The notes: generated by a model not told the origin, from the sequence alone. DNA of 64,000 nt from Clostridiales bacterium (GCA_016342415.1 JAEIOD010000002.1:248001-312000), one strand, 5' to 3'; positions 34,856 through 47,784 are shown, counted from the first letter of the stretch. A program made the numbers and translations.

Positions 34856-35429
34856 GTAATAGATAATTACCTTCAAAGAAGCATATAATTATTATTAGAA
34901 GAGGCAATTATGAGTTCAATATTCAGTTTTCAATATACAAGTTTAATTAATTATACATTTTTTATTGATCAATCATATTATACATAAATAAATTTGATAA
35001 TATTTCATGAAAATTTCATAAGCGGAGTCTTCCTCTGGACAAACACATAAGAATCATAAACGAAAGAAATTATAAGTATTAATTGGATATTCATTTATTA
35101 ATCTTGAACGGGAAAAATAACAATGTTCTATGGATGGGTAGAAAGACACAAATACTTGATTATATGCCTAAATGTAAGAATCAAAAATTGTCGCGGTTTC
35201 ATTATAATCAAAGATTGGAAGTTAATTTTAATCTTTCGTATATCCAAAAAAAAGAATCTCCAAAAGGAGACCCTTAAATGTTCAATATATTAAGTAATTT
35301 TCTGAACATAATGCTATAGTATATTTCTAAAACACCAAGCATATAAACATCAAAATTGGTCAAAGGCAGTCACGCCAATCCAGCCGATCTCTACAAATCA
35401 GTGTTTGCAACGTTCTCAGAAGCCACTCC
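34856..35429. other. 570-bp stretch with no convincing gene
   Basis: AT-rich sequence between the MerR promoter and the guaA stop. A short TCTCC-AAAA-GGAGA hairpin (about 35257-35270) lies inside it. A 64-codon plus-strand frame at 35083-35277 has no ribosome-binding site or recognisable similarity. Confidence 0.4.
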
Positions 35430-35446
35430 TTACTCCCACTCAATTG
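35430..35446 (-). other. att-like core at the end of guaA
   Basis: TTACTCCCACTCAATTG is the reverse complement of CA ATT GAG TGG GAG TAA, the last codons of guaA. The three distal copies encode the same residues but with GAA TAG. guaA 3' ends are known integration targets for genomic islands and integrative conjugative elements. Confidence 0.75.
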
Positions 35447-36965
35447 TACTTGGTGGCTTAGATGTAATGTCATATAATATTCTATTTACATTAGGTACTT
35501 CATTTACAATTCTAGAAGAAATCTTATCTAGTACTTCATAAGGCAGTCTTGCCCAATCTGAAGTCATACCATCAATTGATGTTACTGCTCTAATGCCAAT
35601 TGCATGTGTATGTGTTCTTTCATCACCCATAACACCAACAGTTTTTACATTAGGTAGTGCTGTAAAGTATTGCCATACATCTTTTTCTAGACCAGCATTC
35701 TTTATCTCTTCTCTTAATATTGCATCTGATTCTCTTACAAGGAATAATGCTTCTTCATTCACTTCACCCATAATTCGAATCGCAAGGCCTGGACCTGGGA
35801 AAGGTTGTCTCCAAATTAATTCTGGATGTATGCCTAACTCAAGACCTGTTTGTCTTACTTCGTCTTTAAATAAGTCTCTTAAAGGTTCACATAATTCAAA
35901 ATCTATATCATCTGGTAAACCACCAACATTATGATGCGATTTAATCACTTCAGCAGTATCAGTACCTGATTCAATGACATCTGGATAAATTGTACCTTGA
36001 ACTAAGAATTTAACACCTTCAAGTTTATTTGATTCTTCTTCAAATACTCTGATGAATTCTTCACCGATTATTTTTCTTTTTTTCTCTGGATCAGTTACAC
36101 CTTTAAGTCTTGCAAGGAATCTGTCTTTACAATTAACTCTCACCAAGTTCATGTTAAACTCTCTACCGAAAGTCTCTTCTACCTGATCACCTTCATCTTT
36201 TCTCATTAGACCATGGTCAACGAAAATAGCTGTTAAGTTCTCTCCAATTGCCTTTTGTACCAATATTGCGGCAACAGATGAATCAACACCACCAGAAAGA
36301 CCAATAATAGCTTTATTATCTCCGATTTGATCTTTAATTTTTTGTACCGATTCTTCAACAAAGTTTGCTGTTGTCCATTCGCCTGTACAACCACATACTT
36401 CATATAAGAAGTTATTAATTAAAGTTCTTCCAAAAGGAGTATGCTCTACTTCTGCATGGAACTGTACACCATAAAGATGTTTCTCTTTATTTCTCATAGC
36501 AGCAACCGGTGTTGAAGTTGTAGATGCTGTTATTTCAAAACCTTTCGGCGCCTTATCAATAAAGTCAAAATGACTCATCCAACATGTAGAACCCGTCTCT
36601 ACACCCTTAAATAACTGATTGTTATCTTTTATTTCAAGCTCAATTTTACCATACTCACGTTGATCAGCATTTCTTACTTCGCCACCTAACACATGTGCCA
36701 TTAGTTGTGCACCATAACAAATACCTAATACAGGAATACCCAACTCAAATACTTCTTTTTCAATACTCGGAGCACCTTCTTCATAAACTGAATTTGGTCC
36801 ACCCGTGAAAATAACACCCGTTGGCTTTTTTTCCTTTATAGCTTTAAGGGCATTTTTATAAGAATAAACTTCCGAATAAACTTTCGCTTCTCTTACACGT
36901 CTTGCAATTAATTGATTGTATTGTCCACCGAAGTCAACAACAATGATCATCTCTTTGTTCTCCAT
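35430..36965 (-). CDS. guaA: GMP synthase (glutamine-hydrolysing)
   Basis: The product has 511 residues, the standard length. It converts XMP to GMP with ATP and glutamine, in the cytoplasm. The class I glutamine amidotransferase domain (1-~195) has nucleophile Cys83 in [10 protein letters not shown] and the His/Glu pair in [10 protein letters not shown]. The ATP-pyrophosphatase domain has the PP-loop [12 protein letters not shown], and the dimerisation domain ends in the universal [17 protein letters not shown]. The gene lies 11 bp downstream of guaB in the same direction, so guaBA form one operon. The last codons double as the integration core of the downstream array but remain intact. Confidence 0.98.
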   Translation of the reverse strand: MENKEMIIVVDFGGQYNQLIARRVREAKVYSEVYSYKNALKAIKEKKPTGVIFTGGPNSVYEEGAPSIEKEVFELGIPVLGICYGAQLMAHVLGGEVRNADQREYGKIELEIKDNNQLFKGVETGSTCWMSHFDFIDKAPKGFEITASTTSTPVAAMRNKEKHLYGVQFHAEVEHTPFGRTLINNFLYEVCGCTGEWTTANFVEESVQKIKDQIGDNKAIIGLSGGVDSSVAAILVQKAIGENLTAIFVDHGLMRKDEGDQVEETFGREFNMNLVRVNCKDRFLARLKGVTDPEKKRKIIGEEFIRVFEEESNKLEGVKFLVQGTIYPDVIESGTDTAEVIKSHHNVGGLPDDIDFELCEPLRDLFKDEVRQTGLELGIHPELIWRQPFPGPGLAIRIMGEVNEEALFLVRESDAILREEIKNAGLEKDVWQYFTALPNVKTVGVMGDERTHTHAIGIRAVTSIDGMTSDWARLPYEVLDKISSRIVNEVPNVNRILYDITSKPPSTIEWE

Positions 36966-36976
36966 GAAAGTCTCCT

Positions 36977-38458
<1,482 letters not shown>

Positions 38459-38532
38459 TTACACACCATTAAACTAACATTTCGTCAAGTCAATTATGAT
38501 TGTTTTATTATCCCTTTGTATATATTTCATAT

Positions 38533-38561
38533 AATATACCCTTTTAAACCACCCTTGTCAA
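38533..38561 (-). promoter_or_regulatory. Sigma-A promoter of guaBA
   Basis: Minus strand TTGACA (38556-38561), 17-bp spacer, TATATT (38533-38538), about 95 bp before the guaB start. No purine-riboswitch core was found in the leader. Confidence 0.75.
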
Positions 38562-38675
38562 CCTATCCTTTAATATATTTATCCTAAAATTTCTTAATTT
38601 TTAAAAGAATTCATACTTATTAGTACAATTGCATATTTATACTCAGCTTGCTTAATGATTAAGGTGTTAAAGTCT

Positions 38676-38731
38676 ATTATATGTGTAGACACTCGAAATA
38701 TTATCCTATAAAATAGAAGAGCACATATAAT
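38676..38731 (+). promoter_or_regulatory. Inverted repeat and possible leader peptide before the ABC exporter operon
   Basis: ATTATATGTG (38676-38685) and CACATATAAT (38722-38731) are perfect reverse complements 36 nt apart, ending 2 nt before the AAGGGAGG ribosome-binding site. An 11-codon frame, ATG TGT AGA CAC TCG AAA TAT TAT ..., runs from 38681 to a TAG at 38714-38716 between the arms. B. subtilis bmrCD is controlled by the leader peptide BmrB; a similar translation-coupled control here is a hypothesis. The leader frame has no close ribosome-binding site. Confidence 0.35.
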
Positions 38732-38743
38732 AAGGGAGGTTTT

Positions 38744-40489
38744 ATGTTATTCAGACACTTAAAGGAGATCATGTTAAAGTATAAGTTTCAATATTTTTTC
38801 GGGATCTTATTTATCATCACATGTGATGCATTACAACTCTATACTCCTGGAGTTCTAGGTAGACTTACATATGATATTAGTAACAATTCTTTAACACAAG
38901 AAAAAATATACAATTACATGTTCTTAGTGATGGCACTCGCCATCGGAGTTGCTTTGTTCAGATACTTATGGCGTAAACTGGTTGTTACGACATCAAGGAA
39001 GATTGAGTATGATTTAAGAAAGAATTTCTTTTCGCAACTAGAAAAATTATCTACTAACTATTACCATCATAATACCACAGGTAGTTTGATGGCTCATGCA
39101 ACAAACGACATCAACTCAGTAAGAATGAGTTTTGGTATGGGTATTGTTATGATTGTTGATTCAAGTTTCTTAACTTTGTTTACAATCTATAGAATGCTTA
39201 AGTATACCGATGTCAAGTTAACGCTACTGGCTTTAATTCCAATGCCTTTTATTGCATTAACAACTCTTATCATGGGTGGTATTATCCAAGGCAGATTTAA
39301 AAATGTTCAGGAAGCATTTGAAGATCTAACAACCAAGGTGCAAGAAGCCTTCTCAGGCATAAGAGTCATAAAAGCATTTACTCAAGAGGATAATGAGAAC
39401 ATATCGTTTGCAAAAGCCAATGAAAACAACTTACAAGCCAATATGAAATTGGTAAGAATCTTTGGTATCATGTTCCCTATTATCATGTTTATTTCAACAC
39501 TGAGTCTAATCGCTGCCATCAGTATAGGTGGTATCATGGTTATTAACAATGAGATGGACTTTGGCAAGTATGTAGAGTTTATGTTATATCTTGGTTTATT
39601 GACGTGGCCTATTCTTGCAATTGGTTGGGTTGTAAATGTTTTACAAAGGGGTATTGCTTCATTAAAAAGAATCAATGCAATTATGGATGAAGTCCCAGAG
39701 ATTGTAGATCATGAAGAGGCTGTTCATATTGAAAACTTAACACCATCTATAGAAATCAATAACTTAAGCTTTATCTACCCTAATACAGATGTTGATGTTT
39801 TGAGAGATATTAATGTGACTGTTGAAGCGGGTAAAACATTAGCTATTGTTGGTAGAACCGGTTCAGGTAAAACGACTCTTGCTAATTTATTGTTAAGACT
39901 ATATGAAACAGATGATGATTCAATTAAAATTGGTGGTCATAGCATCAACAAAATGACTTTAGAGCAAGTTAGAGAAACTATCGGATATGTACCTCAAGAC
40001 AACTTCTTGTTCTCAACAAAGATTAGAGACAATATAGCATTTTCTAATCCTTCAATGACACAAGAAAAAATTGAAGAAGCGGCAAGAGTTGCACATGTAC
40101 ACGATGAAATACTATCATTCCCTAAGGGATACGATACCATGCTTGGTGAAAAAGGTATCAACTTATCTGGTGGTCAAAAACAAAGGATCTCTATTGCAAG
40201 AGCCATTGCTAAAAATCCTGATATAGTTATCTTTGATGATTCACTTTCAGCAGTTGATACAAAAACCGAAGACAGTATTCTAAAATATCTAAAACATGAA
40301 ATATCCGAGAAGACAGTGATTATCATAGCACACCGTATTTCTACGATAAAAGACGCTGATGAGATTATAGTCATCGATGATACTAGAATTACAGAACGTG
40401 GTACTCATGATGAGTTGGTCGCACTAGATGGCTTGTACAATGACATCTACAAGAAACAACTTCTTGAAGATAAAGTCAACAGAGATTAG
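38744..40489 (+). CDS. Heterodimeric ABC multidrug exporter, degenerate-site half (BmrC-like)
   Basis: The product has 581 residues. Six transmembrane helices occupy ~15-310, then an ATPase domain with Walker A VGRTGSGKTTL (~368), signature LSGGQKQR (~475) and Walker B IVIFDDSLSAVD (~495). The catalytic Glu after Walker B is Asp (DD instead of DE), as in the degenerate-site subunits of heterodimeric exporters such as BmrC. It should pair with the next gene, whose start lies 14 bp after this stop. Together they export drugs or lipids across the cytoplasmic membrane using ATP. GGGAGG precedes the ATG. The gene is divergent from guaBA. Confidence 0.88.
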   Translation: MLFRHLKEIMLKYKFQYFFGILFIITCDALQLYTPGVLGRLTYDISNNSLTQEKIYNYMFLVMALAIGVALFRYLWRKLVVTTSRKIEYDLRKNFFSQLEKLSTNYYHHNTTGSLMAHATNDINSVRMSFGMGIVMIVDSSFLTLFTIYRMLKYTDVKLTLLALIPMPFIALTTLIMGGIIQGRFKNVQEAFEDLTTKVQEAFSGIRVIKAFTQEDNENISFAKANENNLQANMKLVRIFGIMFPIIMFISTLSLIAAISIGGIMVINNEMDFGKYVEFMLYLGLLTWPILAIGWVVNVLQRGIASLKRINAIMDEVPEIVDHEEAVHIENLTPSIEINNLSFIYPNTDVDVLRDINVTVEAGKTLAIVGRTGSGKTTLANLLLRLYETDDDSIKIGGHSINKMTLEQVRETIGYVPQDNFLFSTKIRDNIAFSNPSMTQEKIEEAARVAHVHDEILSFPKGYDTMLGEKGINLSGGQKQRISIARAIAKNPDIVIFDDSLSAVDTKTEDSILKYLKHEISEKTVIIIAHRISTIKDADEIIVIDDTRITERGTHDELVALDGLYNDIYKKQLLEDKVNRD

Positions 40490-40502
40490 AAAGGAGGCGT
40501 AT

Positions 40503-42605
40503 ATGGATCATTTTGAAGAAAAAAAACTGAATAAAATAGTAGATTTCAAACTATTAAAAAGACTCCACAAGTATACAAAACCTTTCTACTGGATATTGGT
40601 TATCAGTATTTTGGCAGTATTTTTATCATCCGCTGCAGATCTGCTCAGACCATATTTAACGAAAGTCATCATTGATGATTACGTATCAGGGTACAAAGAT
40701 GAAATGCTTGTTTCGGATAAACCTTTTGATTCTGATTACAATATAGAATTTGAGGGATATAACTATATTAGAGAGAAGTATTATCTTGAACTGGACACTT
40801 CACCAGTTATATTAGATACCAAACAACTCCTTAAAACAGAAGAAAGTTATTTGCTAGTTGATGGCTTTATCGCTACACAGATAGGCGATACCGATTTTGA
40901 TCTAAAAACATCCGGAGATAACTTCACATTAACAATAAAGGAGAGTTCTGAACTGTATGGTAATAACAATACCTACAAAGGCAGACTATTAACGCATGAG
41001 GAGTATAAAGTATTTAGAGAAAATGATGTCTCTGGAATTATCAAAATTACCATCATCCTACTTCTTACTCTGGTACTTGCATTCGCATTTAGTTATATTC
41101 AAACCATATCACTGAATTATGTCGGACAGAAAGTCATCTACAACATGAGAGAAGACCTTTTCAATCATATACAACACCTTTCAATGTCCTATTATGAAAA
41201 GAATCCAATCGGACGTTTGGTGACAAGGGTCACTAATGATATGAACAACATCAATGAGATGTATGCCAATGTTGTTGTAGGATTTATAAAGGACTTTGTT
41301 ATACTATTCGGTACCATGGTGATTATGGTACGAATGGACTGGAAGTTATCATTATTATGTTTTAGTACACTTCCAATTGTAATATTTGTATCCTTCTTAT
41401 TCAGAAAATATATTCGAGCTGTACAGAGAGTCATCAAACTAAAGATTGCAGAAATAAATGCTACACTCAGTGAAAATATCTCAGGTATGAAGATCATTCA
41501 ATTATTCAACAAAGAAAAACATATGGGTGAAACCTTTGACGACGTCAACACCGATCATCTAAACGCATGGTTAAGAGAAGTCAATATTTACGCTGTTTTT
41601 AGACCCTCGATGAATTTAATTTACTCTATGACACTGGTGCTACTGATCTTCTTTGGTGGTAACAATTTCTTAAAAGGTGCCGTTGAACTGGGTGTTATGG
41701 TAGCATTTATAACATATATCCAACAATACTTCAGACCTATATTTGATTTGAGTGAAAAATTCAATATCATGCAAGCTGCCATGGCTTCACTTGAAAGAAT
41801 CCTTATGATTCTTGATGACGATGAAAAAATTGAAAATGATCCTACTATTTTATTGGATGTACCTTTTAAAGGTGATATAGAATTCGAGCATGTTAATTTT
41901 TCTTATAACTCCGATGAACAGATCTTAAAGGATGTCAGTTTTAAAATCAATGCTGGGGAAACCGTGGCTATTGTTGGGGCAACAGGTTCAGGTAAAACAA
42001 CCATCACCAGTTTGATTGGTAGATTCTATGATATTCAAAGCGGCTGTATAAAAATAGATGGTCATCCAATAAAAGAAACGGATCTACAGTTTTTAAGAAG
42101 TCAAATTGCAGTGGTTCTACAAGATGTATTCTTATTTGCGGGATCTATAAGAGACAATATTACTCTTGGTGAGGACATGTCTGATGAACAAGTTAAAGAT
42201 GTTGCCACATTTGTAAATGCCAGTCACTTTATTGACAAGTTTGATGAAACATATGATTATATACTGACTGAAAAAGGTTCTACTTTATCAGCAGGACAAA
42301 GACAATTGCTTTCATTTGCACGAGCTCTGGCTTTTGATCCGTCGATCTTGATCTTGGATGAAGCAACATCAAACATAGATACCGAAACCGAACTGCTGAT
42401 TCAGGACGCAATTACAAAGTTGATTAGAAATAGAACAACAATTATCATTGCACATAGATTGTCCACCATACAACATGCCAATAAAATTATTGTGATGCAT
42501 AAAGGTGAAATCTGTGAAATGGGTACACATCAAGAACTTCTTGAACATAAAGGCCGTTATTACGATTTATACCTTTTACAGTATCAAGACGAACAAGTAT
42601 CGTAA
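40503..42605 (+). CDS. Heterodimeric ABC multidrug exporter, canonical-site half (BmrD-like)
   Basis: The product has 700 residues. After the first transmembrane helix there is an extracellular insertion of ~120 residues (~60-180, from KVIIDDYVSG to ENDVSGIIK), as in BmrD/YheH. The rest of the membrane domain follows, then an ATPase domain with Walker A GATGSGKTTI (~491), signature LSAGQRQL (~597) and Walker B ILILDEATSNID (~614) with the catalytic Glu intact. The start at 40503 has AAAGGAGGCGTAT upstream; a frame extended 75 bp into the previous gene is rejected. It forms the active partner of the upstream subunit. Confidence 0.88.
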   Translation: MDHFEEKKLNKIVDFKLLKRLHKYTKPFYWILVISILAVFLSSAADLLRPYLTKVIIDDYVSGYKDEMLVSDKPFDSDYNIEFEGYNYIREKYYLELDTSPVILDTKQLLKTEESYLLVDGFIATQIGDTDFDLKTSGDNFTLTIKESSELYGNNNTYKGRLLTHEEYKVFRENDVSGIIKITIILLLTLVLAFAFSYIQTISLNYVGQKVIYNMREDLFNHIQHLSMSYYEKNPIGRLVTRVTNDMNNINEMYANVVVGFIKDFVILFGTMVIMVRMDWKLSLLCFSTLPIVIFVSFLFRKYIRAVQRVIKLKIAEINATLSENISGMKIIQLFNKEKHMGETFDDVNTDHLNAWLREVNIYAVFRPSMNLIYSMTLVLLIFFGGNNFLKGAVELGVMVAFITYIQQYFRPIFDLSEKFNIMQAAMASLERILMILDDDEKIENDPTILLDVPFKGDIEFEHVNFSYNSDEQILKDVSFKINAGETVAIVGATGSGKTTITSLIGRFYDIQSGCIKIDGHPIKETDLQFLRSQIAVVLQDVFLFAGSIRDNITLGEDMSDEQVKDVATFVNASHFIDKFDETYDYILTEKGSTLSAGQRQLLSFARALAFDPSILILDEATSNIDTETELLIQDAITKLIRNRTTIIIAHRLSTIQHANKIIVMHKGEICEMGTHQELLEHKGRYYDLYLLQYQDEQVS

Positions 42606-42607
42606 AA

Positions 42608-42642
42608 AAATGCTCCATTGCTATTTGCAATGGAGCATTTAT
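42608..42642 (+). terminator. Terminator of the ABC exporter operon
   Basis: ATGCTCCATTG and CAATGGAGCAT arms (11 bp) around a 7-nt loop, flanked by A and T runs, 2 bp after the stop; it may also serve the convergent thiT gene. Confidence 0.85.
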
Positions 42643-42649
42643 TTCATTA

Positions 42650-43219
42650 TTAAGCTTCTTTAGCCATATACACTGTCATGATAGGTTTCATCAATAACGA
42701 TAACACCACTATTGTAATAGCAAGTTCTGCCACCAAGAAACCACCGTTGTACGCAATTGACGCTGTCCATGCTGCTGGTGTTGTGAATGTAGCACCTTCT
42801 GGAGCAAAGAAAATCACACCACTTAAAACATGGGCCATCATTCTAAATATAATTGCTATAACCGTAGCACCTGTTGTGACAACAATACCTTTGACTGCAT
42901 CTGAATTAACAACTTGCTGTACGCTGTTTTTTGCAAATCCTGCAAAACCCAAACAACCGAACGCAATTGGATAATCTAACATAGCCTGCATTGGATGAAT
43001 AACATATCCTCCCAAAACCATTTGGAAAAGACCGTAAACCACGCCTACAAAACAACCTTGCTTCCAACCCCATCTCATGGCGAAAATGAGAATTGGAATC
43101 ATACTACCAGGTGTTACAGAACCACCAGCTGGCATTCTAAAAATTTTAAACTGTGATAATATCGTTGCCAAAGCTATCATCAATCCTGCTTCAACAATCA
43201 TTTGTGTTTTATTGTTCAT
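42650..43219 (-). CDS. thiT: ECF-type thiamine transporter S component ThiT
   Basis: The product has 189 residues with about six hydrophobic helices. It shows ThiT features: KIFRMPAGGSVTPGSMIPI near the N-terminus, FAMRWGWKQGCFVGVVYG and GYVIHPMQAMLDYPIAFGCLG, which include the aromatic and acidic residues that bind thiamine. S components capture thiamine in the membrane and work with the shared ECF AAT module, which is not in this window. The start at 43217-43219 has AGGAGGGG upstream; longer starts lie in the riboswitch terminator. Regulation by the TPP riboswitch just upstream fits the assignment. Confidence 0.93.
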   Translation of the reverse strand: MNNKTQMIVEAGLMIALATILSQFKIFRMPAGGSVTPGSMIPILIFAMRWGWKQGCFVGVVYGLFQMVLGGYVIHPMQAMLDYPIAFGCLGFAGFAKNSVQQVVNSDAVKGIVVTTGATVIAIIFRMMAHVLSGVIFFAPEGATFTTPAAWTASIAYNGGFLVAELAITIVVLSLLMKPIMTVYMAKEA

Positions 43220-43235
43220 AATACCCCTCCTAATA

Positions 43236-43264
43236 CAAAAAACCATACACAAAAGTGTATGGTT
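43236..43264 (-). terminator. Riboswitch-controlled terminator before thiT
   Basis: Minus strand: AACCATACAC, loop TTTT, GTGTATGGTT, then five to six Ts. It lies between the TPP aptamer and the ribosome-binding site, so TPP binding should end transcription early. Confidence 0.85.
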
Positions 43265-43280
43265 TAAGATCATAAAATAC

Positions 43281-43358
43281 ACTTTCCTACGCTGGTGTTA
43301 GCCAGATCAGGTTCAAAGGGTCATACTTTCGTATTCTCAGCTTGCGCTCCCCTAGTGT
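43281..43358 (-). promoter_or_regulatory. TPP riboswitch (THI box)
   Basis: Minus strand carries the conserved core: CTAGGGGAGCG, GCTGAGA, GACCCTTTGAACCTGAT, then CTGGCTAACACCAGCG and AGGAAAGTG. All conserved TPP aptamer segments are in order. It controls thiT, repressing it when thiamine pyrophosphate is plentiful. Confidence 0.95.
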
Positions 43359-43408
43359 TACTATTAAATTCAATCATATCATAACAGATTTTTATCCATT
43401 AATCAAGA

Positions 43409-45420
<2,012 letters not shown>

Positions 45421-45475
45421 GTCATTTATTAATTTTTAATAGATATAAGAAAATAGTATGCAAAATGCATACTAT

Positions 45476-46690
45476 CTAAGTCATTTCTTCAATGATATTA
45501 ACCCAATCAATGGCTTCTAAATAAAAAGTTGATATGGCTAGAAAGTCCAAATCATATGCCTCTAACAGTTGCTTTACCTGCTTCCATTCACCGTGTTCAT
45601 ACAATTGGATCATTTTTAAAATTCCTAAAAATGTGCTCTCCTCGTTGTAAAGTGCTGCTATGATATCTGGCTCAAGTGGTAGATCATCAATGATTTCTAC
45701 CATTCTTCTATCTAAGATCACATCAATCATTGAGAACAACCCAAGCAAAAAACCTTCAGAAGCTCTTTTTTTGTAAACGGTTGATTTTATCAACGATTCT
45801 GCAAGTCTTGCTCTGATCAAAGACATACGAATCAATTCTTTTGGTTGATCTTGTCCCGCATCCCTAACCATCATCAACGAAAACCATTTCCTCAGTTCTT
45901 TAAATCCTATCATGGTTAGAGCGTGTTTTATCGATGTAATCCTATTTCTTGAGTAGAAAGCAGCTGAATTGACCAATTTTAATAATTTAAAAGTAATCGA
46001 AAAATCTTTTTTGATTATCCCTTCTAAAACATCATAACTCGGTTCCGGATTATTCAGTTCTGTCAGAATTAAAGCATAAGCACTATTAAATGTTTTAAAA
46101 TCATTACCTGAGACCAATATTGGTTTTGAGAAAAAGAAACCTTGAAAATAATCATACCCCATGTTTTTGGCTTCATTAAACTCTTCTATGGATTCTACTT
46201 TTTCCGCTAAAAATCTCACATGATTATTTTTATATTTTTTTACTAAAATGCGTCTTTCATCCTGAGTGGTCAACATAAAATCTACTTTGATGATGTCCAC
46301 CATCTTAACAACTTCCTCATAGGCATACGAGCTATCAAAATCGTCTAATGCAAGCAAATAGCCATTACTCTTCAACCTTTGGCATTGATTAATAAAAAGA
46401 TCGTCAGGTATGATATCTTCAAGAAGTTCAACAACAAGTATCTTATTTGAAAACATTTCAGGTAGTTTATTATTAATTGTTTCCTTTGTAAAATTGATGA
46501 ACGCTTTGCAACCACTAAGCATTGCATCTAATCCCATTGTAACCAACGTATTAAACACAACTTCACTGGTTTTGTAATCGCCATCCGTAGCCAGTTCGCT
46601 AACTCCTTCTCCAGAACGGTATAACAACTCATAGGCGTAAACATTCATATCTTTATCAAATATCGGTTGTCTAGCTATATGTACATTCAT
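45476..46690 (-). CDS. EAL/HDOD-domain signalling protein (YuxH/CdgJ type)
   Basis: The product has 404 residues. Residues ~1-200 form an EAL-like domain beginning VHIARQPIFDKDMNVYAYELLYR; the EAL triplet is ELL and the usual catalytic acidic cluster is reduced to LALDDFDSSYA, so c-di-GMP hydrolysis is doubtful. Later KNMGYDYFQGFFFSKP marks the end of the barrel. Residues ~205-400 form an HDOD domain (ITFKLLKLVNSAAFYSR, then ITSIKHALTMIGFKELRKW). Such proteins act as signalling adaptors, often linked to motility. A decayed HD-GYP gene lies upstream on the same strand. It is a single gene. Confidence 0.87.
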   Translation of the reverse strand: MNVHIARQPIFDKDMNVYAYELLYRSGEGVSELATDGDYKTSEVVFNTLVTMGLDAMLSGCKAFINFTKETINNKLPEMFSNKILVVELLEDIIPDDLFINQCQRLKSNGYLLALDDFDSSYAYEEVVKMVDIIKVDFMLTTQDERRILVKKYKNNHVRFLAEKVESIEEFNEAKNMGYDYFQGFFFSKPILVSGNDFKTFNSAYALILTELNNPEPSYDVLEGIIKKDFSITFKLLKLVNSAAFYSRNRITSIKHALTMIGFKELRKWFSLMMVRDAGQDQPKELIRMSLIRARLAESLIKSTVYKKRASEGFLLGLFSMIDVILDRRMVEIIDDLPLEPDIIAALYNEESTFLGILKMIQLYEHGEWKQVKQLLEAYDLDFLAISTFYLEAIDWVNIIEEMT

Positions 46691-46830
46691 AAACCCTCAC
46701 TTTATATTAGGCAAGATTCTGGTATTTCTTAAGCCACATTTTCTATTAAGAGATGATGTTCCTTCAAAAAAATCTCTTGTATATAATTCCACTTTTCAAA
46801 CAATTTGCTTAACTATTTTAATTCTGGGTC

Positions 46831-47752
46831 TTAATGGAAATGCCAAATCAATTTCTTCAACCACACAACTTCGCCACTGGTCAGTCGGACTACCGTACCG
46901 ACTGGATATGGAATAATTATTTTTACACACTCACTGACCAATTCTGCATCTAAAGGTTCAATACTCGCTACCATCATCCGTACATCGGCTTCTTGTGGCT
47001 CAAAAGCCTCTCGATGAGGTCTGTCACAAGTCTGCGCATCATAGACATCACAGATAGCAACTGTTTTAGCGCATTCGGAAATTTCCTTGTCTTTTATACC
47101 TTGGGGATATCCTTTACCATCGATCCATTCATGATGTTTTAAACTATAAGTTTAACAAGTGCACTGATATCCATATTGTCATTTTTATAGTTATAACCTT
47201 CTTGTGGATGGGCAAGTGTCATTTGATTTGCTTCTGCATCAATATACTCTCTATTTCCTGACATATCATAATCCTACAAAATATAACCGATATCATGAAG
47301 TAAACCACCTGCTGACAGGATTTCCAATTTATTTTGGTTCAATCCCAATTTTAGACCTAGAATAAGACTAATACAGCAACGTTAACAGAGTGATGATACA
47401 GATAGCCTTCTGTATTCTTGATATCCACCATATGAATTTCCTAGTATTTTTTCTTAAAGTTCTGAAAACAAACCCATTGCAACTTATGATATTTTTGCTG
47501 TACTTTCATATTCTTGACTTTTGATTTCTTTAACGGATGCAACTCTTAGTCCTGGTGATGTCATAACCTCAATAATATCACCACTTAAAACATCTGTTCT
47601 ATAAACAGAGTAAAAAACAATTGATTCAATCTTGTTCTTTTATGAGTACCTAAATCGCTTTCTTGGCTTAGAAGAATCTTCCCCTCACTATTGTAGAGAC
47701 TATTACCATGTTTGGTGTCATTTTGACTTTTATCTATGGGGACTCTTCTCAT
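46831..47752 (-). pseudogene. Decayed HD-GYP c-di-GMP phosphodiesterase gene
   Basis: Translating across several frames on the minus strand gives a typical clostridial HD-GYP protein: start MRRVPIDKSQNDTKHGNSLY, then NSEGKILLSQ, later HHSVNVAVL, then LEILSAGGLLHDIGYI (the HD region), MTLAHPQEGY, the signature HHEWIDGKGYPQGIKDKEIS and AKTVAICDVYDAQTCDRPHRE, ending LTSGEVVWLKKL and a TAA at 46831-46833. At least four frameshifts or stops break it. The HHE-x3-DGKGYP motif is still intact, so decay is fairly recent. Confidence 0.85.
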
Positions 47753-47784
47753 ATGAACTCCTTTTGAACATATACCCATTCTAG

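Larger units (their letters stand above)
23049..35446. mobile_element. 12.4-kb unit between guaA and the next att-like core, with giant surface protein and MerR regulator
   Basis: GuaA now ends at 35430, yet the core that the integrase-bearing unit abuts lies at 23049, so the DNA between must itself have been inserted at the guaA end. It holds no recombinase. Its genes are the SLH surface protein, the MerR regulator and one small broken gene. A short shared segment AAAGGCAGTCAC occurs inside both ends (23169-23180, 35363-35374), perhaps a remnant of an arm-type repeat. Mobility is inferred from position only. Confidence 0.5.

Noticed and set aside
35083-35277. 64-codon plus-strand frame upstream of the MerR promoter
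   Set aside because: No ribosome-binding site and no similarity; AT-rich background explains it.
35356-35541. 61-codon plus-strand frame across the guaA end
   Set aside because: It runs antisense into guaA, whose C-terminal sequence is universal; a shadow frame.
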